Shown: piece by piece, positions 1 to 7,062 of the stretch
Position numbering within the stretch: position 1 is the stretch's first letter
How the letters are laid out: each line of letters starts with the position of its first letter
Assembly: GCA_947570515.1 (NCBI GenBank)
Contig: CANOUM010000007.1
Location: 1-23,139 of the forward strand
DNA from: an uncultured Clostridia bacterium
GTDB taxonomy: Bacteria; Bacillota; Clostridia; Lachnospirales; Bianqueaceae
Reading direction: 5' to 3'
DNA: 23,139 bases
Made by a program: the position numbers and the translations under genes
The notes under the pieces: model-generated
The model's database searches: none
Told to the model about the DNA's origin: nothing
The model's input: the letters and a program-made list of their open reading frames with translations, nothing else

Positions 1-369
1 CACTTTCTTCCCATGGCAGTACACATCATTGACCCATTTGATCTCGGCCTGCTGCTCTGTCACCTTTTCAATGGCCTCGGCGACTGCGACGGCAGCTGCC
101 GTGGTAATGAGCAAACAGTCTTTTGGCGGCAGCGCAGGCCTAAGCAGCAAACTCATATAAATTCCTGTCTCCTCCGGAGAATAGAATCCCCGACCAAGAC
201 GCCCTTTACCGGCCGTCTGCCTCCTAGCCAAAAGCACTCTACCCTCAGGAGCCCCTGCTGCAGCTTCCTCCTTCAGCACTGTATTCGTCGAGCTCACTTC
301 TTCTCTTAATTCCAGCTGCAAATGACTCGCCTGCGGCTGCAGGTAGCTTTGAATCTCTGCAATATCCAT
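1..369 (-). CDS. birA: Biotin--[acetyl-CoA-carboxylase] ligase, N-terminal part (cut by window edge)
   Basis: The enzyme joins biotin, through biotinyl-AMP, to the lysine of biotin carboxyl carrier proteins in the cytoplasm. The visible 123 residues contain the family's early catalytic landmarks: SSTNT near residue 28, the biotinyl-AMP loop GKGRLGRGFYSP, then GIYMSLLLRP and IKWVNDV near the left edge. The ATG at 369 sits behind a strong AGAAGGAG site (about 376-383), so this start is well supported. No helix-turn-helix domain precedes the catalytic core, which makes it a group I (monofunctional) ligase rather than a BirA repressor. The C-terminal half lies outside the window. It begins only 38 bases after the terminator of the hydrolase gene, so it may have its own weak promoter or depend on read-through. 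Family assignment is secure; group I status is inferred from the chosen start. Confidence 0.9.
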   Translation of the reverse strand, partial: MDIAEIQSYLQPQASHLQLELREEVSSTNTVLKEEAAAGAPEGRVLLARRQTAGKGRLGRGFYSPEETGIYMSLLLRPALPPKDCLLITTAAAVAVAEAIEKVTEQQAEIKWVNDVYCHGKKV

Positions 370-400
370 TCTGCTTCTCCTTCTAATATCTATCCAAATA

Positions 401-455
401 AAAAGACAAAATGCCGACCATAACTTTGATTCCTGTTATGACCGGCATTTTTATT
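401..455 (-). terminator. Intrinsic terminator after the ftsEX-hydrolase genes
   Basis: Arms at 408-424 and 435-451 form a 17-base stem (AAAATGCCG... paired with ...CGGCATTTT) with one two-base internal mismatch and a 10-base loop. On the minus strand the stem is followed by a T-rich tail (TTTTGTCTTTTTATT). It lies immediately after the stop codon of the M23 hydrolase gene (TAA at 456-458) and separates that operon from birA. Confidence 0.85.
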
Positions 456-1805
456 TTAAAGATAATCCTCGGGATTGACTCTTCCGCCGCCGCTGTATAC
501 TTCAAGATGCAAATGGGGTCCGGTAGACATTCCGGTAGACCCAACTTGTGCAATATTCTGTCCTGCGCCGACTTCCTGGCCTTCCGACACATGAATGCTG
601 CTGCAATGTGCATACAGCGTACTAAGTCCGTTGTAATGCTGGATCACTACATAATAGCCCCAGCCGCCGCCCCACTCATCTGTGGTATTGGCTTCTACCA
701 CCACGCCGCTGCTGCAGGCATAAATATCCTCTCCATAGCCAACACAGAAATCAATTCCGCCATGGTTTTTATATTCGCCTGTGATTGGATGAATACGCGG
801 TCCATACAAAGAAGAAAGCGTGTAGCCATTACACGGCCATCCCAGCATCTGATTTCCGATTCCCGGCCAGGTGCTGTAATATCCATTGGGAAGCACACGA
901 TCAGAGGCATCTCCCTCTCCCGGCGCCGTTCCCGGGTCATAGCTGCCGCCGGAGCTTCCGCCGGAAGAACCATTTCCGTTAGGCTCTGAAGGTCTGTTAT
1001 TCGCAGCCTCCTGTTCAATTCGATCCTTCTCATTTTGAATCTTCGTTTCATTATCGGCAATAGCCGCCATCAACGACTGGTAAGAGGCATCTCGTTCATC
1101 CGCCATCATCTGTAGCGCAACTCTGTTATTTTCCAGCTCGTTAAGCTTCTCTTGTTTTTCGTTATATGCCTGCTGCAGGCGATCCTGCTCCTTCTGCTCA
1201 TCAGCACGGTCGGTTTCAAGCTCCTTTTTGGTCTTCTCAATCACTTCTTTGCTTTCCTGAATGGTCTTACGGCAAGCATCCAGCTCTTCCATGATCTTGT
1301 TATCGTATTCCACCATCTGACTGACATATTCCAGCCGACTGAAAAAGTCAGAAATGCTGCTGGCATTTAAAAGAACTTCTATATAGTTATTGCTGCGGTC
1401 GCTCTCATACATCATACGAATACGACCCTTTAACGCAGCATAATACATTTTCATATCTTCTTTTGCCTGCGCCAGCTCTTCTTCTTTGATTTTCAGCTTA
1501 GCTTCATTTTCGCCGATTTTCTGATTGAGCTCTCCGATTCGGTTACTAACCGTCTGAATTTCTGCATTGATCGTTGCCATATCATCCTTGACAACCTGCA
1601 GTGCGCTCTGCGCAGCCGCAAGCTCCTCCTGCGTTGCATTCTTCAGCGCCTCGGCATCATTAGCCTGCTGCTCCAATTCTCGCTGCTGCTCTTCCAAGAC
1701 GTCCAGTTCTTCTGCAAAAACCGGTGTAATGATACTCAGCATCATCGCCAAAACGATGACGCATGCTAACAGCCCCGTTACAATTCTCTTTGTCTTAATG
1801 CTCAT
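456..1805 (-). CDS. Secreted coiled-coil/LytM (M23) murein hydrolase, PcsB/CwlO/EnvC-like partner of FtsEX
   Basis: This 449-residue protein has a signal peptide (residues 1-31, basic start, hydrophobic core, cleavage expected after PVFA). A long coiled coil follows (about 33-270), then a Gly/Ser/Pro linker (about 272-300) and a C-terminal LytM/M23 metallopeptidase domain (about 325-449). Zinc ligands and catalytic residues appear intact: H348 and D352 in HGGID, H400 in LYAH, and H431/H433 in GPHLHLEV. The segment about 128-165 (RMMYES... ISDFFSRLEYVS) resembles the conserved coiled-coil hydrolase region that docks on FtsX. It directly follows ftsE and ftsX in the same direction, 57 bases downstream of ftsX, so the likely job is septal peptidoglycan cleavage switched on by FtsEX. 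The start has a GGAGGG site 6 bases upstream. The partner assignment is inference from domains and position. Whether it cuts wall itself (EnvC activates amidases and lacks the active site) is favoured by the intact metal site. Confidence 0.9.
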   Translation of the reverse strand: MSIKTKRIVTGLLACVIVLAMMLSIITPVFAEELDVLEEQQRELEQQANDAEALKNATQEELAAAQSALQVVKDDMATINAEIQTVSNRIGELNQKIGENEAKLKIKEEELAQAKEDMKMYYAALKGRIRMMYESDRSNNYIEVLLNASSISDFFSRLEYVSQMVEYDNKIMEELDACRKTIQESKEVIEKTKKELETDRADEQKEQDRLQQAYNEKQEKLNELENNRVALQMMADERDASYQSLMAAIADNETKIQNEKDRIEQEAANNRPSEPNGNGSSGGSSGGSYDPGTAPGEGDASDRVLPNGYYSTWPGIGNQMLGWPCNGYTLSSLYGPRIHPITGEYKNHGGIDFCVGYGEDIYACSSGVVVEANTTDEWGGGWGYYVVIQHYNGLSTLYAHCSSIHVSEGQEVGAGQNIAQVGSTGMSTGPHLHLEVYSGGGRVNPEDYL

Positions 1806-1862
1806 GTAATACCCTCCGCTTATGGTTCCTTTGTCGATTCGATTGAGCCCTTCTATTTACTT

Positions 1863-2780
1863 TTATACTTTAAGATGCTTCCGAATCGAAATCATACTGC
1901 CTAACGCGCCTACAACAATACTGAGTCCTAAGAACATAGGCAGCAGCCCTTTCATTACGTCAGTTACACTTAAAAAATCAACCAGTACTGTAATCGCTGA
2001 AAAACGTGTATTCAAAAGCCCTATCAGGCTCTCATATCCCAGATATACAATCAGAATCGGCAAAATCGCTCCCAAACAGCCGATAAAAACTCCTTCTACA
2101 ATAAACGGCAGCTTTACGAAACCATCCGTCGCACCGATATACTTCATAATACTGATCTCATTGCGCCGAATATATACCGACAGCTTGATGGTATTAGCAA
2201 TCAGAAGAAGTGCAATAAAAATCAGAAATACGATCAGCGCCATGCCGACATAGGTAACCAGTTTTCCAAAGGAAGCCAGTACCTGAGATGCATTAGCTGA
2301 ATAATTGACCTTTCGTACAGCCGGTTCCTGATTTAAAAAGTTTACAATCGCATCCTGATCCTCTGCCCGCAACGGATAAATTTCAATATTCGCTGAATTC
2401 TGCAGCGGATTATCCTTCACCAGCTCACCCATGAGCTCCTCACCGATTTCATCCCCGCCGATCATTTCCTGCTGAAATTCTTTCCATGCCTGCTCTGCGG
2501 AAATATAGGTAAAGTCTCTCACATCCTGTCTGTCACTCAGTTTCTTTTGCAGATCTGCAACTTCCTGTTCCGTTACGCCTGCTTTAAGAAAAGCAACCAT
2601 TCCTAAATTACCGTCCAAATTATCTGCAAAATGCTGTACATTGACGACCAGACAGTATGTAATCCCTAAAATAATCAGGCACGCAGCAATTGTGCCGATT
2701 GACGCCAAAGACATCAGACCATTTCGAAAAATTCCTTTGAAACCGTCTTTGACACAATTCCTCATCGTTCTAAGCCTCAT
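1863..2780 (-). CDS. ftsX: Cell division ABC transporter-like membrane protein FtsX
   Basis: FtsX is the membrane half of the FtsEX complex. It couples ATP hydrolysis by FtsE to activation of an extracellular wall hydrolase rather than transporting a substrate. The protein has the family layout: a short cytoplasmic N-terminus, a first membrane segment (about residues 19-45), a large extracellular loop (about 46-170), then three further membrane segments (about 176-203, 226-250 and 278-300). Length (305 residues) is normal. Two ATG codons are possible. The one at 2780 is preferred because AGGAGG (2789-2794) is 8 bases away, against only 2 bases for the ATG at 2786. The chosen start overlaps the end of ftsE by 11 bases, indicating translational coupling. 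The hydrolase gene follows. Confidence 0.95.
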   Translation of the reverse strand: MRLRTMRNCVKDGFKGIFRNGLMSLASIGTIAACLIILGITYCLVVNVQHFADNLDGNLGMVAFLKAGVTEQEVADLQKKLSDRQDVRDFTYISAEQAWKEFQQEMIGGDEIGEELMGELVKDNPLQNSANIEIYPLRAEDQDAIVNFLNQEPAVRKVNYSANASQVLASFGKLVTYVGMALIVFLIFIALLLIANTIKLSVYIRRNEISIMKYIGATDGFVKLPFIVEGVFIGCLGAILPILIVYLGYESLIGLLNTRFSAITVLVDFLSVTDVMKGLLPMFLGLSIVVGALGSMISIRKHLKV

Positions 2781-3456
2781 CGTCATAGCCTCCTTCCTGT
2801 GAGTCTCTGACGATTACGCCATTTTCCAAATGAATCACTCGCTTTTGCATCGCATTCACAATCGCACGATCATGCGTAGCCACAATCACAGTCGTGCCGC
2901 GGCGATTGATGGCATCCAACACTTCCATAATTTCCTGTGAATTGCGTGGATCCAGATTTCCCGTCGGTTCATCCGCCAGCACCAACGGCGGATTATTGAC
3001 AATCGCCCTTGCAATCGCTGTCCGCTGTTGTTCACCGCCGGAAATTTCATTCGGCATATTCTTTGATTTATGAGAGAGCCCCACCAAGTTCAATGCTGCC
3101 GGTACACTCCGCCGAATTTTCCTGCTGGGAATCTCAATGACTTCCAAAGCAAAGGCTACATTTTCATATACAGTCCGCTTAGGAAGCAATCGATAATCCT
3201 GAAACACAATCCCCATATTTCTTCTAAGCTCGGCCACTTTTTTACGCCGAAGCTTCGTAATCTCTTTTCCGTCAATTGTAATACTGCCTTCTGTTGGCGT
3301 AAGCTCCCGCATCAGCAGCTTTAACAGCGTACTCTTGCCGGAACCGCTCTCCCCTACCAGAAAGACAAACTCGCCGTCTTCAATCTTTAAATCCAGATGA
3401 TCCACGCCCGTTACGTTTCCATCATAGACTTTTGTGACATCCTTCAGTTCTATCAT
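2770..3456 (-). CDS. ftsE: Cell division ATP-binding protein FtsE
   Basis: This is the cytoplasmic ATPase of the FtsEX complex. The 228 residues carry a Walker A GESGSGKST (35-43), Q-loop Q86 in VFQDYRLL, signature ISGGEQQR (138-145), Walker B LVLADEP (158-164) with catalytic E163, and the switch histidine H195 in VATHD. SGGE instead of SGGQ is usual for FtsE. The start ATG at 3456 follows AGGAG with good spacing. It lies downstream of the CdaR-like regulator gene (53-base gap without an obvious terminator) and overlaps ftsX. The order regulator-ftsE-ftsX-hydrolase suggests one transcript controlling wall hydrolysis at division. Confidence 0.96.
   Translation of the reverse strand: MIELKDVTKVYDGNVTGVDHLDLKIEDGEFVFLVGESGSGKSTLLKLLMRELTPTEGSITIDGKEITKLRRKKVAELRRNMGIVFQDYRLLPKRTVYENVAFALEVIEIPSRKIRRSVPAALNLVGLSHKSKNMPNEISGGEQQRTAIARAIVNNPPLVLADEPTGNLDPRNSQEIMEVLDAINRRGTTVIVATHDRAIVNAMQKRVIHLENGVIVRDSQEGGYDDEA
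2789..2794 (-). promoter_or_regulatory. Ribosome binding site that decides the ftsX start
   Basis: AGGAGG inside the last codons of ftsE. Its distance to ATG 2780 is 8 bases, to ATG 2786 only 2 bases, so translation most likely begins at 2780. Confidence 0.75.
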
Positions 3457-3509
3457 CTAGCGCTCCTATGTTTTAGTTTCTTATCATTGCACACCCGTCA
3501 GCAGCAAAG

Positions 3510-4607
3510 TTAATAGCCGCTCTGCTCCATATAACTCATATATTTTGCAACCATCAAGGCAATCTTAAACGTGATGGCATCATCAAAAGTCCGAATATCC
3601 AGGCCCGTTGTTTTCTGCAGCTTATCCAGCCGGTACACCAGCGTATTGCGGTGAATATACAGCTGTCTGGAGGTTTCGGAAATGTTCAGGCTGTTTTCAA
3701 AGAATTTGTTGATCGTATTAAGCGTCTCTTCGTCAAACTCTTCGACTTTAACCGTTTTAAATATCTCTTCAATATACATCTTGCAAAGCGAAATCGGCAG
3801 CTGATAAATAAGACGTCCGATTCCTAAACGATTGTAATTGATCATATATTTATCTTCGTAAAAAATCTTGCCGACTTCCAGCGCAATTTTCGCTTCTTTA
3901 TAAGATCTGGAAATATCCTTCAGATCATGCACAACCGATCCCATTGAAATCCGCACGCGCCCCATAGCCTCACTGTTCAACATATCCGCTATCGTATGCG
4001 CTGTTTTCTCAATGGCACTTCGCGATGAATCACCGCTGACATCCTTTACCAGAATAATATTATTCTCATCCACTGCCGTGATAAAATCCTTTGCCTTAGC
4101 CGGATAAATGCCGCGGATCACATCCATTACCGAAGTATTCGTGTCCTTATCGTTATTAGATTCAATCAAATAAACAAGGCGCGCAATATTGTTTTCCACG
4201 TGCAGCTTTTTTGCACGTGTATAAATGTCCACCAGCAATAAATTGTCCAGCAGCAGATTTTTAATAAAATTGTCTTTGTCAAAACGCTCTTTATAAGCCG
4301 TTAGCAATCCTTGAATCTGAAATGCCGCAATCTTGCCGACTTTATATGCATCCTCGTCTTCCCCTTTGATGGCAATGATATATTCCATTTCATTATCATC
4401 ATACACCTTGAAAAACTGATACCCCTGAACCAACATACTTTCAGCCCTGGAGCTGATCAGATCCGGCACCAAAGGAAAAGTTTTCTCATCCCGAACATCT
4501 TCCGTAGAAGAAAGCAGCGTCCCTTCCATATCCATCACCGAAATATCCACTTTGGTGATCGCTTTCAATCCGTCAATGGTTGACTGCAAAATCTGATTTG
4601 AAATCAT
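3510..4607 (-). CDS. CdaR/PucR-family transcriptional regulator (diacid-recognition-type N-terminus, C-terminal HTH)
   Basis: A 365-residue regulator. The N-terminal part (about 5-125; ILQSTIDGLKAITKVDISVMD, then GTLLSSTE) resembles the putative sugar-diacid recognition domain of CdaR. The middle (about 135-285) looks like the GGDEF-like region of PucR/CdaR proteins. The C-terminus (about 300-358; NISETSRQLYIHRNTLVYRLDKLQ) is the PucR-type helix-turn-helix. No membrane segment is seen. The ligand is unknown; the family regulates sugar-acid, purine and amino-acid genes elsewhere, and nothing nearby points to diacid use. Its place between aspartokinase and ftsE, in the same direction, suggests control of one or both, perhaps through the inverted repeats just upstream. 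The start ATG follows AAAGGGG at 7 bases. Family call is firm, role unknown. Confidence 0.85.
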   Translation of the reverse strand: MISNQILQSTIDGLKAITKVDISVMDMEGTLLSSTEDVRDEKTFPLVPDLISSRAESMLVQGYQFFKVYDDNEMEYIIAIKGEDEDAYKVGKIAAFQIQGLLTAYKERFDKDNFIKNLLLDNLLLVDIYTRAKKLHVENNIARLVYLIESNNDKDTNTSVMDVIRGIYPAKAKDFITAVDENNIILVKDVSGDSSRSAIEKTAHTIADMLNSEAMGRVRISMGSVVHDLKDISRSYKEAKIALEVGKIFYEDKYMINYNRLGIGRLIYQLPISLCKMYIEEIFKTVKVEEFDEETLNTINKFFENSLNISETSRQLYIHRNTLVYRLDKLQKTTGLDIRTFDDAITFKIALMVAKYMSYMEQSGY

Positions 4608-4664
4608 CTTTATACCCCTTTCAAGGCTAACATAGTCCTATTTTATCACATTTTTCTGCAAAGT
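4608..4664 (-). promoter_or_regulatory. Possible sigma-A promoter of the CdaR-like regulator
   Basis: On the minus strand a TAAAAT -10 element lies in GTGATAAAATAGG, with TGGAAC 17 bases upstream as a poor -35. The -10 matches five of six positions, the -35 only three. It would give a short leader before the AAAGGGG ribosome site. An activator binding the dyads at 4698-4735 could compensate for the weak -35. Confidence 0.35.
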
Positions 4665-4697
4665 TCCAGAGGGAATCGAAATAATTCCGTTATAAAT

Positions 4698-4735
4698 TGT
4701 AACATTTCTGTTACATCACTGTTTCATGTATGAAA
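4698..4735. repeat. Pair of inverted repeats between aspartokinase and the CdaR-like gene
   Basis: Two perfect dyads lie close together. One is TGTAACA-TTTC-TGTTACA (4698-4715), the other TTTCAT-GT-ATGAAA (4722-4735). Neither is GC-rich nor followed by a T-run on the minus strand, so they are poor terminators. Their position upstream of the regulator's putative promoter fits operator sites. The binding protein is unknown; autoregulation by the adjacent CdaR-like protein is one possibility. Confidence 0.5.
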
Positions 4736-4744
4736 TATAAGCGT

Positions 4745-6064
4745 TTACAGCACTTCCTGTCGAAACTGATAAAGCCGTTTAATCGCCTTTTCAAAATTCT
4801 CCTCATCGATTCCGATAATCAGACTGATCTCGCGAATCCCCTGAATGACCATTTTAACGCTGATTCCTTCCTCTGCAAGCGCCGCCAAAAGACCCGCGGT
4901 CACGCCCACGCCGCCCTTCATCCTAAATCCAACGACTGCAATAAAGGCCAGCCCCCGCTCAACCGTAATATGATACGGATCAATATCATGCCGAATCCGC
5001 CGCAAAATGCTCTCTTCCTTGCCGCTCATTTCATTGGCATCCACCACTACTGTCATTGTGCCAATACTGGACGGCACATGATCCACCATCACATGCGCCT
5101 CCTCAAAAACTTGCAGCACCTTGCGTCCAAAGGCCAGTTTATCGCCTCCGATATCCTTTTCAAAAGACAGAGACATAAAGTTTTTCTTACCGGCAATGCC
5201 GGTAATATAGGCATGGTTTTCTGTGGCCTTATCGTCCGGACATATCCCAGAACCCGCATCCTGAGGACGATTGGTATTGCGAATATTAATCGGAATGCCT
5301 GCACTTCTGGCCGGATAGATGGCCTCCTCATGGAATACGCTGGCTCCCATATAAGAGAGCTCCCTAAGCTCGCTGTAAGTGATTTCTTCAATAGGCTGCG
5401 GATTGGGAACAATCCGCGGATCGGCTGCCAGAAATCCGCTTACATCCGTCCAGTTCTCATACACATCGACCTCCATGGCCTTTGCAACTACAGCTCCGGA
5501 AATATCGCTGCCTCCGCGAGAAAACGTACGGATTTCGCCCTCCGGACCAGCTCCGTAAAAACCGGGCAGCACAAAACAGCCTTCTTCTCGAAAGGCCTGA
5601 AAAGCGATCATAGAATCATGCTCATCATAATTGCCCCGGTCATCAAATTGAATACAGCTGGCCGCATCAACAAACGGATATTCCAACAGGCAGGAAAGCA
5701 CCTTCGCGCTTAAGTATTCGCCCCGGCTAACCAAATATTCCTCACTTAAGCCCTCTCTTATTTGGGCTTCAATCGTCTGATACTCTTCTTCTAAAGAAAA
5801 GTTCAACCCCAGTTCTCGAATGATTTCATCATATCTTTCTTTAATCCGAGCAAAATATTCTATCGCTTGCTCCGGATCCTTTTTCTGTAATGCAAAACAA
5901 TGAAAAAGCATGTCGGTCACTTTTATGTCATTTCCATGCCTTTTGCCAGGCGCAGACGGAACTACATATAAGCGGGCCGGGTCAGCCTTAATAATATCTG
6001 CACATTTTTGGAACTGCGCGGCGTCTGCCAACGAGCTCCCCCCAAATTTAACAGCCTTTTTCAT
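4745..6064 (-). CDS. Aspartokinase (monofunctional, ACT-regulated)
   Basis: It phosphorylates L-aspartate to aspartyl-4-phosphate, the first step toward lysine, threonine, methionine, meso-diaminopimelate and, in spore formers, dipicolinate. The 439 residues start with the kinase motif KFGGSS (6-11). Further kinase elements are VSRGEYLSA near 112 and FSRGGSDISGA near 181, and two C-terminal ACT regions (about 300-370 and 375-437) imply feedback control by end product. No homoserine dehydrogenase domain follows. The ATG at 6064 has GAGGAG 8 bases upstream. It is divergent from sigG and followed by the CdaR-like gene. No lysine riboswitch is visible in the 230 bases before the gene; there is a dyad-rich promoter instead. 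The paralogue class (LysC, ThrA-like or DapG) cannot be fixed from sequence alone, so no symbol is given. Confidence 0.95.
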   Translation of the reverse strand: MKKAVKFGGSSLADAAQFQKCADIIKADPARLYVVPSAPGKRHGNDIKVTDMLFHCFALQKKDPEQAIEYFARIKERYDEIIRELGLNFSLEEEYQTIEAQIREGLSEEYLVSRGEYLSAKVLSCLLEYPFVDAASCIQFDDRGNYDEHDSMIAFQAFREEGCFVLPGFYGAGPEGEIRTFSRGGSDISGAVVAKAMEVDVYENWTDVSGFLAADPRIVPNPQPIEEITYSELRELSYMGASVFHEEAIYPARSAGIPINIRNTNRPQDAGSGICPDDKATENHAYITGIAGKKNFMSLSFEKDIGGDKLAFGRKVLQVFEEAHVMVDHVPSSIGTMTVVVDANEMSGKEESILRRIRHDIDPYHITVERGLAFIAVVGFRMKGGVGVTAGLLAALAEEGISVKMVIQGIREISLIIGIDEENFEKAIKRLYQFRQEVL

Positions 6065-6091
6065 TCTGTTCTCCTCAACTGATCATAAACT

Positions 6092-6130
6092 CAAATGTCA
6101 TTATATTCACATTTGTCGACAAATAGTCAA
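6092..6130 (-). promoter_or_regulatory. Aspartokinase promoter with two overlapping operator-like dyads
   Basis: On the minus strand TTGACT (6125-6130) and a perfect TATAAT (6100-6105) are separated by 19 bases. A perfect 14-base palindrome, ATTTGTC/GACAAAT (6111-6124), fills the spacer next to the -35. A second dyad, CAAATGT-N10-ACATTTG (6092-6098 and 6109-6115), brackets the -10. A spacer of 19 with a palindrome inside is the arrangement used by MerR-family activators; a repressor is the other option. Confidence 0.55.
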
Positions 6131-6135
6131 CTTAC

Positions 6136-6164
6136 AGTTTATAGCACGGTGAAACAATTGTCAA
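6136..6164 (-). promoter_or_regulatory. Alternative upstream sigma-A promoter for aspartokinase
   Basis: A consensus TTGACA (6159-6164) on the minus strand is followed 17 bases later by TAAACT (6136-6141), or 15 bases later by TATAAA (6138-6143). The -35 is perfect but the -10 or spacing is imperfect. It could be a second start site or an accident of AT-rich DNA. Confidence 0.3.
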
Positions 6165-6218
6165 GCTAAAATGTCTTCTCTGATTGGGTAAGCCGCTTTT
6201 TGATATTTTTTATTTTTT

Positions 6219-6249
6219 GTATAAACCCTTTTTAAGCTGGCTATCCTTA
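6219..6249 (+). promoter_or_regulatory. Candidate forespore (sigma-F/sigma-G type) promoter of sigG
   Basis: GTATA (6219-6223), a 15-base spacer and GGCTATCCTTA (6239-6249) approximate the GNATA-N15 plus -10 pattern recognised by the forespore sigma factors in Bacillus. A start near 6256 would leave a leader of about 40 bases before the AAAGGA ribosome site at 6281-6286. No good sigma-A promoter is seen at this spot. The match is by eye and the -10 is degenerate. Confidence 0.4.
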
Positions 6250-6294
6250 GAAAAACAAAAGGACCTATTTGAGAAAGCAGAAAGGATTGATCAT

Positions 6295-7062
6295 ATGAAT
6301 AAAGTAGAAATCTGCGGTGTAAACACCGCCAAACTTCCCGTACTCACTCATGAGGAGAAGCTTGCTCTGTTCCAAAAAATCAAACAAGGAGATGAGCAGG
6401 CCAGACAAACCTTTATTGAAGGAAATCTACGCTTGGTACTCAGTATCATTCAGCGCTTCACTGGCCGCGGTGAGCAAGCCGATGATTTATTTCAGGTAGG
6501 ATGCATCGGCCTGATTAAAGCCACGGATAACTTTGATTTAACACAGCAGGTCAAATTTTCCACCTACGCAGTTCCAATGATTCTGGGTGAACTGCGGCGT
6601 TTTTTACGTGATTATAATTCTATCCGCGTGAGCCGTTCTCTGCGTGACACCGCCTACCGCGCTCTGCGCGTTCGCGAAGAGCTGACCCGAAAAAATGGAC
6701 AGGAACCCAAACTGGAAGAGATTGCTAAAGAAATGGATCTTCCAAAAGAAGACGTTGTTTTGGCTCTCGACGCCATTCAAGATCCTATTTCCTTATATGA
6801 ACCTGTGTTTCACGAAGATGGCGATGCTTTATATGTGATGGATCAAATCCAAGATGAAAAAAGCAGCCACGAGCAGTGGCTGCAAAACCTTTCTATCAAT
6901 GAGGCCATGGAAAAACTTTCTGAACGCGAACAAAAAATCTTAAACCTGCGTTTCTTTCAAGGGCATACGCAAATGGAGGTTTCTTCTGAAATCGGTATTA
7001 GTCAGGCTCAGGTATCGCGTATTGAAAAAAATGCTTTGAAGCAAATGAGAAAATATCTATAA
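6295..7062 (+). CDS. sigG: Late forespore RNA polymerase sigma factor SigG
   Basis: Sigma-G drives forespore genes after engulfment. The protein starts with the diagnostic NKVEICGVNTAKLPVL. It then has region 2 (GNLRLVLSIIQRF, then DDLFQVGCIGLIKATDNFD, KFSTYAVPMILGELRR), region 3 (IRVSRSLRDTAYRALRVREEL) and a region 4 helix-turn-helix near the end (TQMEVSSEIGISQAQVSRIEK). Length 255 matches the family. The reading frame is open upstream to 6184, but the ATG at 6295 is chosen because AAAGGA lies 8 bases before it, the protein then aligns with known SigG starts, and the upstream part holds a candidate promoter. It is the only plus-strand gene here. It faces sigE tail to tail with a 6-base overlap, unlike the co-directional spoIIGA-sigE-sigG order of Bacillus, and is divergent from aspartokinase. 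Confidence 0.95.
   Translation: MNKVEICGVNTAKLPVLTHEEKLALFQKIKQGDEQARQTFIEGNLRLVLSIIQRFTGRGEQADDLFQVGCIGLIKATDNFDLTQQVKFSTYAVPMILGELRRFLRDYNSIRVSRSLRDTAYRALRVREELTRKNGQEPKLEEIAKEMDLPKEDVVLALDAIQDPISLYEPVFHEDGDALYVMDQIQDEKSSHEQWLQNLSINEAMEKLSEREQKILNLRFFQGHTQMEVSSEIGISQAQVSRIEKNALKQMRKYL

Noticed and set aside
411..989. Plus-strand open frame of 192 codons opposite the M23 hydrolase
   Set aside because: It begins within the terminator hairpin and mirrors the LytM coding region; no ribosome site or domain.
4722..4735. Terminator for aspartokinase at the TTTCAT/ATGAAA dyad
   Set aside because: AT-rich six-base stem with a two-base loop and no T-run downstream on the minus strand.
4730..5713. 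Long plus-strand open frame (327 codons) opposite aspartokinase
   Set aside because: It is a mirror of the highly conserved aspartokinase frame, has no good ribosome site, and its translation is rich in His, Asn and Arg with no recognisable domain.
6184..6294. Longer SigG starting near 6184
   Set aside because: The extra 37 residues have no counterpart in SigG proteins. The ATG at 6295 has the ribosome site and the upstream DNA holds a candidate promoter.
6065..6294. Lysine riboswitch or T-box leader before aspartokinase
   Set aside because: The space between the gene and sigG is mostly promoter dyads. I could not find a multi-stem leader or terminator/antiterminator pair.
7025..7046. Terminator for sigE inside the sigG 3' end (short TGCTT/AAGCA repeat followed by seven T on the minus strand)
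   Set aside because: The repeat leaves only a two-base loop, so the workable stem is about four weak pairs; too poor to call, although it could give slight termination.
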